Below, one piece after another: positions 1 through 11,436 of a stretch of 64,000 bases of DNA. Numbering within the stretch: position 1 is the stretch's first letter; the number at the start of each line of letters is the position of its first letter. Origin of the DNA: Armillaria gallica (taxonomy: Eukaryota > Basidiomycota > Agaricomycetes > Agaricales > Physalacriaceae); assembly GCA_037576215.1 (NCBI GenBank), contig JBANDB010000002.1, forward strand, positions 6,944,001 through 7,008,000, in the 5' to 3' direction. Made by a program: the position numbers and the translations under genes. The notes under the pieces were generated by a model, which saw nothing but the letters and a program-made list of their open reading frames with translations, was not told the DNA's origin and did no database searches.

Positions 1-3000
1 TGTCATATAGATTGAATTCTTTTTACACAGTTCGTGACGTTCCATCGTCAAACTACTCTGATGCTAATATATCCATGACGGTAGCACACTCAGCCCATAT
101 TTGTTCGCGCCATGATGGATTTTTTAACGGAGTGCAACCACCGTGCCAACCGGCCAAGCATTATACAGGCATTCATGACCAACACGAATGATAAATACGA
201 AGCAGACATCAAAATTTTGCGAGAAACAGCAGACAAAAGTAGGTCGAACTTTGCTACCTTTACCGATTTCATTGACATCCTCCTTAGTTGTTGCTGATAG
301 AAGATTATATCCGACGGAGAAGCGGGACATTCTCTATCCCATGATGAACGAGAAAGACCCCAAGACGGGTTTGAAACTTTCAGACGAGAGTATTACCAAC
401 AATGTGGGTCCTTTCTGCATCATCTTTCATAGTGTCTAATATGTCTTCCGTTTAGCTACTGACCTTCCTTATCGCAGGTGCTTTTTGGCCCTTCCGGTAA
501 ATGCACTTTGACTGATCATATTTAGGACACGAGACAACATCTGGAGTCCTATGTTTCGTGATTTATTACCTGTTGAAGTATCCCGATGTGATGCGTAAAC
601 TCCAGAAAGAAGTCGACGAGATCCTTGGGGACGAGCCTGCTCAATTGGGTGACTTCAGCAAGATGCCTTATCTCAATGGCATGTGCCTTTCATATGACTT
701 ACTTGGTCGCGGCTTATCCTTCTGTTTTAGCTGTACTACGAGAAACGTTACGCCTACAGCCTACGGCGGCCATACGGGTGGTGTATCCACTTGAGGATAC
801 AGTCGTTGGTAGAGGCAAGTATTTTGTGAAAGCTGGTCAGGCAATCGCCCTCCAAATATGGGACTCGCATCGGGACCCTTCGGTTTGGTCTGATGATGTC
901 CGTGCTTCTTTATCTCTCATATCTGTGTTTGATGTTGACTATGTTGGTAGGCCGAAGAATTTCGACCCGAAAGAATGCTGGATGGAAAATTCGAGGCGGC
1001 ACCGGTAGGTACACCGTTCTGTATTGGCAACTATCCTTCTCACGTTACCATCAAGCCCAATGCCTGGCAACCCGTAGGTCATCGTTTCCCGCGGAGATGG
1101 AGGATAAAAGCTTATTGCTGTACAGTTTGGTTTTGGGCTTCGAGGATGTATCGGGCGGCCGTTCTCATGGCAAGAGGTGATGTCTGAGTTTAATTTACAT
1201 CGATGGTTACTAATTCAATACCGTAGATGTCACTTGTAATAACGTCCATCATACAGCGATTCGATTTATCGCTCGTCGATCCTTCATATACTTTGGAAAT
1301 CACGCAAGCCATCACTATCAAGCCGAAGAACCTTCGAATATACGCCAAGCCCCGACAGCAACAGCCTCCTCGACGACGTCGTTCTTTGACGCCGGACAAA
1401 AAAATAGATTGTCCGGCATCACTCCTTGATTCGAGTCGGCATCTGAGGCGTCCGCTGTATGTCTACTATGGCTCTAATACTGGTAGCTCCGAAGCTTTTG
1501 CACAAACGATCGCTAGAGAAGCTCATGGACACGGTTAGCAAACAACTTGAGGAAAAAGTCAATTTTATTTACACACGTCTTCAGGTTTTCACTCATTGAT
1601 CGGCACCCTGAATTCTACGGTTGGTCATCTGCCAACTGATGGTCCTATTGTGATCGTCACGGCGTCATTCGAGGGTGCGTAAGCCCCCAAATTCCTTGAA
1701 TCGTCGTGACCGACGTTTCGTGCAGGAGCACCAGCGGACAATGCGAATCAATTTGTTCCTTGGATGTCAAGTCTTCTGGGCCACGAATTGGATGGAGTAC
1801 ATTTTGCCGTATTTGGATGTGGAAACCACGAGTGGCGAAAGACATACCAGCGAGTCCCTAGACTATGCGACGAATTACTCGAGAAACGAGGTGGACGTAG
1901 GCTGATTGATAGAGGTGAAGGAGACGCTGCGGATGGGAACATATTTGATGTGTTTGATCAGTTCAAGACGTCGTTATGGGAGGTTCTTTCCAAAGTGAGT
2001 ATCATTAGCGTCTTGTTATTGTCTTCTGTCCTAGTTTATTGCAGGAGTATCATGCTTCAAATGATATGAGTTTATTTGATGTGGAAGTTTTGGATAGCCG
2101 AAGGGCAGAGATACTGCAACATCCTGAAATGGCTCTGAGCTGCGTGCGGTCGAATATGTTGTTGACTCGGCCTGGCTTTCCCGCCAAGCATCATATCGGT
2201 GAGGGTGTGGAGTTACGCATGTATCATTCATGTACTAATCGGCATCGTTAGAGCTTGAGCTACCCCACGGTATGAGTTATCGTGCTGGCGATTACCTGTC
2301 TATGTTAGTCCGGCTGCTACCTTGCAAATTTGAAATTTGACTTCTATCCTTCTTAGCTTGCCACAAAATCCTCCTCGGGATGTACATCGCGTGTTTTCTC
2401 ACTTCAAGTTACCTTTTGACCAAGAGGCAAGCGTTCTGTGCCAGTTGTTTCCGTGCATCGTCTTACCAACGTCCCCTTGTAGATTAAAATTTCAACTTCG
2501 GGGACTGCCCTCCTTCCTCTAGGAGAACGTGTCCCACTGTCAAGCGTTCTTAGCGGATTCGTTGAGCTCTCACAACCCGCCACAAGAGATGACATAGTCA
2601 GCCTTTTGGATTTCGCAAGATCGGATCCCACTCGACGTTATCTGCGCGATCTCATCGCCAACTATACCCGCACCGTGACATCGAAACGACTTAGCGTTCT
2701 CGACATTCTGGAGCAGCAAGGTTTCGACCGTATAGATCTCCCTCTTGTTAAATTGATTCGCATGCTCCCTTCAATACGATCGAGGCAGTATTCAATCTCC
2801 TCATCGCCGCTATGGAATAGCCATTGCATTTCTCTTACGTTCAGCGTCCTCGACTCCCCTCCCCTGTGCGCATCTAAAACCCGCTCGTTTTTGGGTGTAG
2901 CTTCCAATTATCTCGCCAACCTGCACACAGGTGACCAAGTCTTGGTCACAGTCAGACACTCCGCTGCTAACTCTCATTTACTCTCGGACACTTCCCGGAA

Positions 3001-3569
3001 CTTGGTGATGATTTGTGCTGGATCCGGTTTCGCGCCAGTGAGAGGGTTCATCCAAGAGCGTGCAGTGCGGAAGCGAGCGGGCGAAGATGTTGGGAAAATG
3101 CTACTTTTCGTTGGATGTAGATCCCCTGATGGAGATTTTCTGTATTCTGATACGGATTTAAAGGAGTGGGTGGATGCTGGACTGGTGGATGTCCGAGTAG
3201 CGTTCTCTCGGTGCCCCGATAAATCCCAAGAATGCTGTTATGTACAAGAGTGAGTGTTTTAGATGCAATTCTGTTTCACCTCCTAATGGCTCTTTGTTTC
3301 GTAGTCGCATTATGTTAAACAAGACCGAGGTGCGAGATGCCCTATTGGGAGATGCTGTTGTAAGGTCTAGTATATTCGTTCGCTATATGTTATTAACGTT
3401 GCAATAGTTTTTCGTTTGCGGTTACAAGCGGGTCGTGAGTGCCGTGAAGAATACATTGATTGGATTGTTACTCCCTCAAGGAGTCTCAGATCCTGGCAAT
3501 GTTGCACAGGCTTCCGTGCAATTTGACAATCTCCTTGCAGAGAGATATTTTACAGATGTACTCGAGTAG
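1..3569 (+). CDS. Self-sufficient cytochrome P450/NADPH-P450 reductase fusion, CYP505 type (5' end outside window)
   Basis: Fatty-acid hydroxylase of the P450foxy/BM3 kind, in which heme, FMN and FAD/NADPH domains share one chain. The window opens inside the heme domain (SYRLNSFY at 3-26). Visible in order: helix I GHETTSG (about 526-545), ExxR as RETLRL, heme loop FGLRGCIGR with its Cys at 1147-1149, flavodoxin loop YGSNTGSSEA, TASFEGAPADN, FAD motif RQYSISSS, NADPH motif CAGSGFAP and the C-terminal FFVCGYKR segment. Stop TAG is 3567-3569. About fifteen introns of roughly 50 nt join in frame, for example 239-287, 898-950, 1005-1055, 1074-1125, 1177-1226, 1534-1584, 1675-1725 and 1995-2044; 679-730 appears to be GC-AG. 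No disabling lesion seen. Around 403-525 the exon join just before the GHETTSG motif is unclear: one reading needs a 29-nt intron. Subfamily is by memory; the fusion architecture itself is plain in the sequence. Confidence 0.93.
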
Positions 3570-5252
3570 CTGTGTCAATAATAATCGGCTAATGCAACGT
3601 GAGTGGTGCCAACGCCGACACTGAGGACTTGTGCAGAATTAACTCTTTCGATGTATCTGATTGAACCTCCAAGCTCTCAACGTTGAGCACCGTTTCAACA
3701 ATCTCACGCTCGACTTTCGAATCAAACGATCAGTGATCTGGTAATCTGCTGAAGAAATTCAAAACTGGCAGTGGAAGATCGCTCATCTACCGACCTGATG
3801 CCAACATACGTTTGTTATGTATACAGTATCAGCTGTCTTATGACGTAAAAACGTCGAGGCACGGGTTTAGAGTTTGAGCCATCTCCCTAACGACGCAGTG
3901 CGTTTGACGACTGCATATTTCAATGTGGTTATCTCAGGAAAATGCGACTGTAAAGCAACATATTTCCCTCTCTTGGTAAGCAGGATGTAGACACTTTACT
4001 TGAATTACTTCGTTAGCCGTAGTTCTGTGACCGAGTGTGGATTCGAAAAAAGCCCTGTGAAGATGGTGAAGACTACCTAGCACGCATTGACAAAGATGAA
4101 AAATCCCATTTTCAGATATTCCGCAGCTGTGCCAATTGCAACGGAGGATTGACGGAGGATGAAACGTACTTAGGCTCTCTTGACAAACATGGGCAAATTT
4201 GACTCTGCCCGACGACCCCGACATGACGCTCAAGCTCTTCAAAATTCAGATCAGCAACACTCTCATTTTTTACATACAGTTTGAGGTATTGGTCGTTTTT
4301 TTGACAGGAATTTGATGGTAGCTAATGATGATGAAGCACTTGGACATGGACCTTGTGGAAGGAGACGATATCTCAGGCCACGCGAAACAAGGTTCAAGTG
4401 TCAAGCCCTTCACACATGGTACATTCTTGTTCGTTTGGGACGCCCACATTGTGGAACGACGACGACGAAGCATTTAGGCATTGGGGCAACCGGGACTGGC
4501 AGAAAGATGATGGATAGACTTAACCCAAAGGGTCTATTCCCAATTTCTTCTTTTCTTGTTCAAGAGCCATGGAACTCAGGTGGTGCTGCACAGAATTGGG
4601 CAAATCATGTCGGTTGCACCTCAGCAAGCACTATAGTTCCGCCCATGAAGTGCAATACGACAACCTTCATTCCGAGTCAGTGCGTGCTATACTTTGTTCA
4701 AGGTGAAATATCGTGACGCTCCGCTGCTCGCAGGCTTTCTGCTAATATTCACTCATACCCAGGTTGATGATGATGGCAATACACATGCGGAAGTAATGCG
4801 GCGCTGCCATTCTTCTGAGCTCGTATCACGTTCAACCCCTCCATGTATATCAAACACAGCGCGCCTTGAAACAATTCTTCGCCCTGGTGATCACCATATC
4901 TTCGATGCTATCATTTCTCGGGAGTCCCGCCAATGAATCTAATTCAGCATCGAGAACTTCGACTGGTAGTTTGGTCTACCTTTAGCGATAATCGATGGCT
5001 TGAGAATCCACGACCTGCGCATATTAGACGTTTACAGCCTTGAAAACAAATACCGGGGTTCTCGTACTGCTTCACCGGCACAAATATGGCGAAGCTCACC
5101 CAAAAGCTGTGCTGGCACGGGGGTTTTAGCCGCAGTGTATAATTCCCAAAAGGACGGATGGCTGTGTTGTATGTGTTCACCCTCTCTATTTATTCGCGAC
5201 TGGCCCCTCGGTAATTCACATTTACTCCATCCCTCCACTACCGTCTCCCCTC
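3570..5252. other. Gene-poor stretch with possible coding relics
   Basis: No recognisable complete gene. A plus-strand stretch at about 4223-4940 has several short open segments separated by possible introns, including a reading with the peptide GHAKQGSSVKPFTHGTF at about 4366-4420 that looks protein-like, but I cannot name it or find a start-to-stop model. It may be a decayed gene. The rest reads as untranslated or intergenic DNA. Confidence 0.3.
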
Positions 5253-6491
5253 ATGCCTTTAATCCCTCTCGCGAGGCGTGCCTCAAGCACAACCTTGAGC
5301 TCATCAGAGTCGGGGATGAGTACTCAGGTCGTTGTTGGAGTCATAGTGGGTGCTGTGGTTCTTTCGCTATTCATAGCCTTCGCGGTATGGTTTCTCTACA
5401 AGCGATATCGTCGTCGCAACCCTTCCCCGTCCTCTCCCAACATTCTCTACAATCCAAAGCTCAGTCGTGTAACAAACATTGGCCGACTGCTTGATCCACA
5501 ACCTTCGTCTCGATTTGAGACCAAGGCTTTTGACTCGCGTCCTTCACTGTCGCCTGAACCCACCCTTACCTTTCAAACAAAAGTTGACTCTAGCAACACA
5601 TGGACACCTTCTGGCATCCATTACACAAATGTCGCAGAAGAGGGAGCATACCATATCGATTTCTCCCGACTCCCCACCCCTACTTTCTGTGACCAATTCG
5701 GGGACCGGTCCCTACCGTCGTCGTTGATGGAAGAGTCGTCAACGCCTCTCCTGCAGAGTTCGTTTGGTTCAAGGCATACATCCCCTCAGACCTCTCCCCC
5801 AGCGACACCGTCACCTGTACCCAGTCCCAAAAATCTTCCTCATCTCCTTATACCTGGCAAGGATGACCCTGCCATTCCTGCATCCCGATACCTGCTTACG
5901 CGTCCTATTGCCAAGATGGAAACGCCCATTGAGACGCCACTGCCGATATCTCCTTCTTCATCTGTCTCATCCGATTCTATCTACTCACAAGCGAGCGCCT
6001 CGACGCGCAGACATACCATGCTATCTATGTATGAAGCTCCGCCACCAGTTCCACCCATCCCCTTTACTTTCCGATCAAGCTCAGGTCTACGCCCTTTGCC
6101 CCAGGTTCCGGATGACGTCTTGAAACGCGTGCACGAGGAAGAACAGGGCAACTTAAACAGGATGCCGACGAAAGTGATAGCCGGATTGGTGAAAGGCCGG
6201 GCAAAACGTACGAAGGGGGCAGATGTCGACCGTCATGCGACTAGAGTGTCGCGTATCGAGAGGGCAGACTCTATCAAGTCCGTCGCCACACCTTCGGATG
6301 ACGAAGACGAGACGACGTCAATGTCTCTGCATTACCCCCGTCTTGAGCGGACACGGAGCCGATGGGAGAAGAGGTCACAAGCTCGGATGGACACAGTAAT
6401 GGAGTCACCTTCGTCGGCGTCCTCCAATGCTTATTACGCGTTTAATGTTTCTCCTTTACGGGTGAGGAAGAACTATTCACCCGTTTCGTAA
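5253..6491 (+). CDS. Single-pass membrane protein with long Ser/Pro-rich cytoplasmic tail
   Basis: Uninterrupted 412-codon frame from an ATG at 5253. A short Ser/Thr-rich N-terminus is followed by a hydrophobic segment at residues about 25-48 (VVVGVIVGAVVLSLFIAFAV), then a basic stop-transfer patch KRYRRR. The remaining roughly 350 residues are rich in Ser, Pro and Thr with many SP and TP sites and no recognisable fold, which suggests a disordered, possibly phosphorylated tail. There is no clear cleavable signal peptide. A second membrane protein of similar plan lies at 49823-51181, though the two show no obvious sequence match. Single-exon structure is unusual among its neighbours. Function unknown; a cell-surface sensor or wall-associated role is only a guess. 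Confidence 0.8.
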   Translation: MPLIPLARRASSTTLSSSESGMSTQVVVGVIVGAVVLSLFIAFAVWFLYKRYRRRNPSPSSPNILYNPKLSRVTNIGRLLDPQPSSRFETKAFDSRPSLSPEPTLTFQTKVDSSNTWTPSGIHYTNVAEEGAYHIDFSRLPTPTFCDQFGDRSLPSSLMEESSTPLLQSSFGSRHTSPQTSPPATPSPVPSPKNLPHLLIPGKDDPAIPASRYLLTRPIAKMETPIETPLPISPSSSVSSDSIYSQASASTRRHTMLSMYEAPPPVPPIPFTFRSSSGLRPLPQVPDDVLKRVHEEEQGNLNRMPTKVIAGLVKGRAKRTKGADVDRHATRVSRIERADSIKSVATPSDDEDETTSMSLHYPRLERTRSRWEKRSQARMDTVMESPSSASSNAYYAFNVSPLRVRKNYSPVS

Positions 6492-7039
6492 CGTATCGAT
6501 GGACTCTCATTTGTATATTCAAAGAACAACGACGTAACCATTTGAACGATAGCCACGCATATTTATGTATAACTTATTCTATAGGACCGCACTTATTCTA
6601 GGTTCATATCTATTGACACTGTATTTCTATAGCTGTACATTACGAAACACTTCTAATTTATGGAAGCTAGGCTCCGAAGTGGTGCCTGTTACCCCTTCAC
6701 AGCTCACTGAAACTGCAGTGCTGTGAGCTTCGTACTTAACGGCTCAGCGCACTGGTTTTTTATTCATAAGAGCTCGGCATTGTCTTAAGAGTTCCTCGTT
6801 CGTCGGATATGCTTCATAACGTGGAGAATTTTAGGTAGTAAAATACTCTCACAGGCACCGCAGCATAAACTCAGCCTGATACGATGAGAGATTTCTCCAA
6901 GCTAATAGTAAAGGCTACTTACCTCTCCGAGAGCATGAAAAGAGCGCTATCATAGACTCAACCAGAAATTAGCGCGACAGCATTAATTTCAATTCGATTG
7001 TAAATCAACATCCACGGCCTCCTACTAGCCACCATCATC
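6492..7039. other. Intergenic
   Basis: Holds the 3' flank of the membrane-protein gene and the 5' flank of the AAA-ATPase-like gene. AT-rich with no open frame of note and no repeat that I could match elsewhere in the window. Confidence 0.5.
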
Positions 7040-8614
7040 ATGTCAGTCGAGGTCCACTGTTTGCTACCTTGCTCTGTATCCCGTATATTCAGAGTCATAT
7101 GCTACGGTGACACGTTCTCTGAACTACTTCTCGCCGCAAGGAAAGCCCACGACGTCCGGTGTCATTGCAAGCCTAGTTTCTGCGATTATGCATGCGTTGG
7201 GACAGGTGATCCCGCCCACTTTCCACACCCCATATCTCGGCGTGTGAAGCTAGACGAAATGGTGTCAGATATCTTTGACGAACAATCTCGCCCCGTCGCC
7301 TCTTTTGTTGCCGAAGAGGTCTGGCGAGGTACATAAGCCACAGTTTTTACTATTTTTCTTGTGACTAAGAAAACGCCCAGGTTTCCTAAATACAGGGTCT
7401 ATGTCCGGATCCTTCGCACATGCCTTCAGTGTAGCCGCATCTTCACTAGTGGACCCCGAGTTCCCCGCGCGCTGCAAGTTTGGTGATACTATACCTGGAC
7501 TCAATGCCCTAGGACAAGGCATGTTACAGTCTAGCTCTGGACACCCGGTACGTTTTGTCTCTATCACCGCCAAGTCGATATCGGACTAGTTCTCCAGAGA
7601 GTCGCGTTACGAAACCTCACTCCACACGATCTGCTCTATTCTCCGGGCGTCATCTGGGCGGATAAAACGGCATGCATTCTCGACCTTTCTGTGGAATCTC
7701 AGTTGCTGGGCCACAAGCTGCCTCTTATTCGCCGTCCAGAAGGTTTCGGCAAAACCTCCTTTTTGGCTATGTTGGAGTTTTTCTATGATTGCAAGCATTT
7801 CACAACGCCCAGCTTCGATGCGGTACTCAAGTTTATGCGCGTGTCTGACGTTGATCCAAACGCGCCGTTTATGGTCGAGCCGCATGATGACTTGGTCTTG
7901 GCTTTCGACCTGTCGGTCCCTTCAGTGAAAGATTTTCGCCAGTCTCTTGCATTTTACATCAATTCCGTGTTCAGAAAGTTCTTATGGAAATACCAGCAGG
8001 AGCTCATGATCTGGCCTGAAGATATTCCACTATTTCTTAGCGAGGATGGGACACTTTCGTGCGGCAGTGTTCTGGTTCGTTATATTTCTGTGTCAGTGCT
8101 TCATTCAAATAACTCATCGCTTTCCCTCCAGGATCTCACTGATAAACAATGGGGACGCATCTTTATCTTTATTGACAACTACAACGCACCATCCATCGCC
8201 TCTGACAACTCGCCAGAGGTCAACTCATGTTTAAACAGGATGATCATTTCGCCCCTTTCCAAGTCTTTGTCTTCTGTCCGTGGACTCATTGTGGGTACTG
8301 GTGATGCACCGGATCCTCTCATCAATTCCTACCTTCGCGGCGGCTCTGATATTTGGACCGCAGTGGCCGTTGATATGACCGACGAGGATGTGGTAGACGC
8401 CATATTCGGTTTCACCCCTGAGGAGGTTCATGAGCTCGAACGCCACCTCAAAGTCCACTCCGTCGAGGTGGGACTGGTACCCTATCGCTTTGGTAATCAG
8501 GAGGTGTATTCCATGACCCATGTGTTGAACGAGATTAGCCGACAACTTGGAGGTTCGGACATAGACTTGGACGTAACCGGAACTTGGCACTTCAAACCTC
8601 CCACTGGTCCATAG
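7040..8614 (+). CDS. AAA-ATPase-like protein (PF09820-like), copy 1
   Basis: Predicted P-loop NTPase of the AAA-ATPase-like family common in basidiomycetes. Exons read as 7040-7328, 7381-7547, 7598-8074 and 8132-8614, joining in frame to about 471 residues. Diagnostic features: WADKTACI before the P-loop, a Walker A-type loop RRPEGFGKTSFLAML (exon 3), a Walker B-type strand IFIFIDNYNAP at the start of exon 4, a GTGDAP sensor-like segment and the family's closing FGFTPEEV. In bacteria such domains are often paired with a PD-(D/E)XK nuclease; none is visible here. The first exon can be read in two frames, and the other frame also looks protein-like, so the N-terminus is uncertain. A close direct copy lies at 23769-25351, including a matching 3' flank. 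Cellular role unknown. Confidence 0.75.
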
Positions 8615-8739
8615 ATGCTTGTATAAAACTGTAGCGCCTGTTATTCTGTGCTGAATTGACTTGTAGGAAGTCAGGCTAAGCGATGCTCACTTCTGTAATG
8701 TATCATGTGATCGAGTACATGCCTTAAACAGGCTTACAC

Positions 8740-8839
8740 CACTAGCGGTCGTCATGGATGACTTTGATAGCTCTGTTCTTCTACCTTTCCCTATCGTCCA
8801 TTTTTCTATCCTCATATTTCCCAATGTCGTTAAGCACAG
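8740..8839. repeat. Dispersed repeat, copy 1 (partner at about 16677-16815)
   Basis: The block starting CACTAGCGGTCGTCATGGA recurs at about 16677, followed in both places by related TTCTACCTTT-type and CCATTTTT-type segments. It sits directly against the truncated 5' end of the MBOAT pseudogene, so it may mark the insertion or deletion junction. Neither copy has a coding frame or clear terminal repeats. Confidence 0.6.
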
Positions 8840-9934
8840 AGCTACGAAACGATGGACATTACTGGTCCCCAGATGGTGCTGACCATGAAACTGACGACGT
8901 TTGCGTGGAACGTGTATGATGGTCGCAGGCCTGTTCAGGTGTGCCGTCTGGCTTTTGTAAATGGGCTAACTAATCCTTTGACTAGGACCTCGACAAATGG
9001 CAGACCTCGAAGCGTATCCCTACTTTCCCTTCTCTTCTCGAGTTCTTGGGCTCCGCGTGGGTTTCTCATTCTGCATGCAGCCCCCTGCTAACGGCGCGAT
9101 AGGTTCTACTTTCCCGGCGTCTTCGTTGGGCCATACCTTGAATTCGTAGACTACATGGAGCTCATCACGGAAAAACACTACGAAGGCCACGTCAAGGAGA
9201 ACGCCAAGCGCAACCTTTCGAGTGGGCGCAAGCGCGTTGCCTACCGCAAGATGGTCGAAGGCCTCGTGTATCTCAGCATCTTTGTCTTGTTGGGGGCAAA
9301 GTAAAAATTTGCGACGATTTTGACGCCGTGGTTCGCGGAGCAGAGTATGTGGTATAGGTGAGGTCGTCTTTCCTATGTATATGCTTTCTACTGATATAAA
9401 CTAGGCTGCTCTGTTTCCAGCCGTATGGTACCCTTGAGAGGTCCAAGTATTATGCCGCGTGGACTCTTACAGAAGTACGTTAACACGCATATACCGGGGC
9501 TGACGCGTGACGACTGACGGGCATTCTAGGGAGCTAGTAATCTGACTGGCTTGGGCTTTACTGGCTACAACGCCTCTGGTGCATCAACCTGGACCGGCGC
9601 CGCAAACGTTGTCCCCTCCGCCATCGAAATCCCATCCAACTTCAAGGTTCTCCTGGACTCATGGAATATGAAGATCAACGTCTGGCTGCGCGAGTGCGTG
9701 TACAAGCGCGTCACGCCCACACGCCCAAGGGGAAGAAACCTGGCTTTGCGCCTAGCGTTTTACGGACACGTTTTGATTTTCTCGGCTTTGGGATTCTTCT
9801 ATGCAGGAGGCGCGAGGATGCTGCGGGCGAAGAAGGGAGCGGGTAAGGCAAACAGTGGGACGACTACGCCGGTTGGGGACAAGACGTTTATGATGCCGCC
9901 GTTGTTGGATTCGGTGATGCCGCGTAGGAAGTAG
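8840..9934 (+). pseudogene. MBOAT lysophospholipid acyltransferase (ALE1-like), truncated and disrupted
   Basis: Recognisable as a membrane-bound O-acyltransferase from SYETMDITGPQMVLTMKLTT, YFPGVFVGPYLEF, the NFKVLLDSWNMK helix and the C-terminal YGHVLIFSALGFFYAGG. Introns remain well formed (for example between DGRRPVQ and DLDKWQ). Four lesions are visible: (1) the N-terminal exons are missing, the homology starting at an intron acceptor at 8839 next to a dispersed repeat; (2) an in-frame TAA at 9302-9304 follows LLGAK where the family has an aromatic residue, and coding similarity continues beyond it; (3) an 8-bp tandem duplication of CACGCCCA at 9712-9727 shifts the frame after YKRVTP; (4) the segment that should carry the catalytic WHG-type histidine is absent, the sequence jumping to the last membrane helix. 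The normal enzyme reacylates lysophospholipids in the ER. Very likely non-functional. Confidence 0.88.
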
Positions 9935-11436
9935 TATAGAAGGGGGGTATGTTATAGGGAGTATACTGCGCTCGCAAAATCGTAGTTGTTCACGAGATTT
10001 AGAGCACATGTGTCAAAAATAATCAACGCCCGTAATATAAAAGACAGACCGGTATCGTGAAAGGCCAACTCGTCTCCTACCTCTTCCTACCTTCTTGATT
10101 CTTCTATATCTCCGTCCTCATACTTGGGAATTCTTCTCCCATACCACCATCATCTCGGATTCCGGACACGCTCTCTCGTTGCTCGGCCACTCTCTCACGC
10201 TCAACTGACATTTGGAGACTGACACCATTTCGCGAGATCCGTTGCTGCGAGAAAAAAAAAGGATGAAATTAAACAGAAAAAAAGGAGAAAAGCCCGTTGT
10301 CGTTTTTTAGACAAGCGAAACGGTGTTGTCATTAAAGACAAAAAACTGGGGATCGTTAAAGAGGACATAAACGGCGTTGCGTGCTGTGTGTGGTCCGGAA
10401 CTATTCAACCTGCATAAAAAGAGGATTTCGAGCCTACGCATAGCGCCTGGGGCCAACGAAAAGTTTTCTGTGACTGTGGCGGTGCACAGTTGACTCGGAA
10501 ACAGCCGGCTTCATCCTGGTCCGGAGAAGAGCGGTCCAGAAATTTGCACTTATCCCGCCCGATATGAGGTGCCGTTGAATCTACCTGATTGATTATGAAG
10601 CTTCAAGTTTTTGCCTGGCTTTCCTGCTGCTGGGTTCTTCTCCCCCATGGCCGGTGTGTCCGGTGCGTGGATATTTGGCTCAGTAGTGGGGGGTTGGGTC
10701 TGGGCGTCGTACAGATGAGGGTGGTGATGTACATATTTAGTACTTACTTCCCCTGTCGTGTACGTAATGTCTGGGACCGGCGTTCACTGTGTGGACACTG
10801 CCGTGTAATACTACCTACCTACCTACCTACCAACCAAATGTCGTTCATTCGGCTCCAAGTGCGCGGTATGTTCGGCAGTTTACTTTCGGAAGGACATTGA
10901 TTTTATTAGTCGTAGTTGAAACTCAGGGATAGTTGATCGACGATAGTACACTTGATTGTGGAAAGTATTCGCCGCACCGCAAATGTAGGATTGTATCTGG
11001 TCGACTATATCCCCAGCCTGACATACCTCCCTTGTAAGGCTTCTCACTATTTTATATATTTCCGGTACTCATAGATCATGAAGCTTGAAGTTTCAAGGTT
11101 GGTTCCCTCATACCAAATCCATGAAGATTGCAGAGGACTGGACACAGTGCGTCGAAGATGTGAAAGGAATGCCATTTGAATTTACTTCAGAACAACTGGT
11201 AGGTCTTTGATTCAGCTTTGCGAATTACTCCTCGCCCACTCTTTCGACGAGGGACAGATCACTTGGTTCAAGATCGGAGGGTCATCGACTCATCGTTCAA
11301 CTTGGTACGGCTGAATCTGCCGCTGCGGATGACAGCGAGAGCCAAGGACTTCTAGATGAGCACTACATTTTTAAGATTATCATTCTATTCGTCCGATGTC
11401 CATTGGATAAATATAATACACAGAGCAACCAAAAAT
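9935..11436. other. Intergenic; CT-rich tract and short tandem repeat
   Basis: No gene recognised. A pyrimidine-rich stretch lies at about 10068-10210 and a short ACCT tandem repeat at about 10811-10833. A few short open frames are present but none has a family signature or convincing splice pattern. The right end is the 3' flank of the minus-strand kinase gene. Confidence 0.5.

Noticed and set aside
960..1010. Apparent frameshift in the CYP505 heme domain (FDPKECW versus RPERMLDGKFE)
   Set aside because: Reading from the acceptor at 950 gives AEEFRPERMLDGKFE without any shift.
10589..10900. 103-codon plus-strand frame
   Set aside because: Runs through a short ACCT tandem repeat, has no family signature and no intron pattern like its neighbours.
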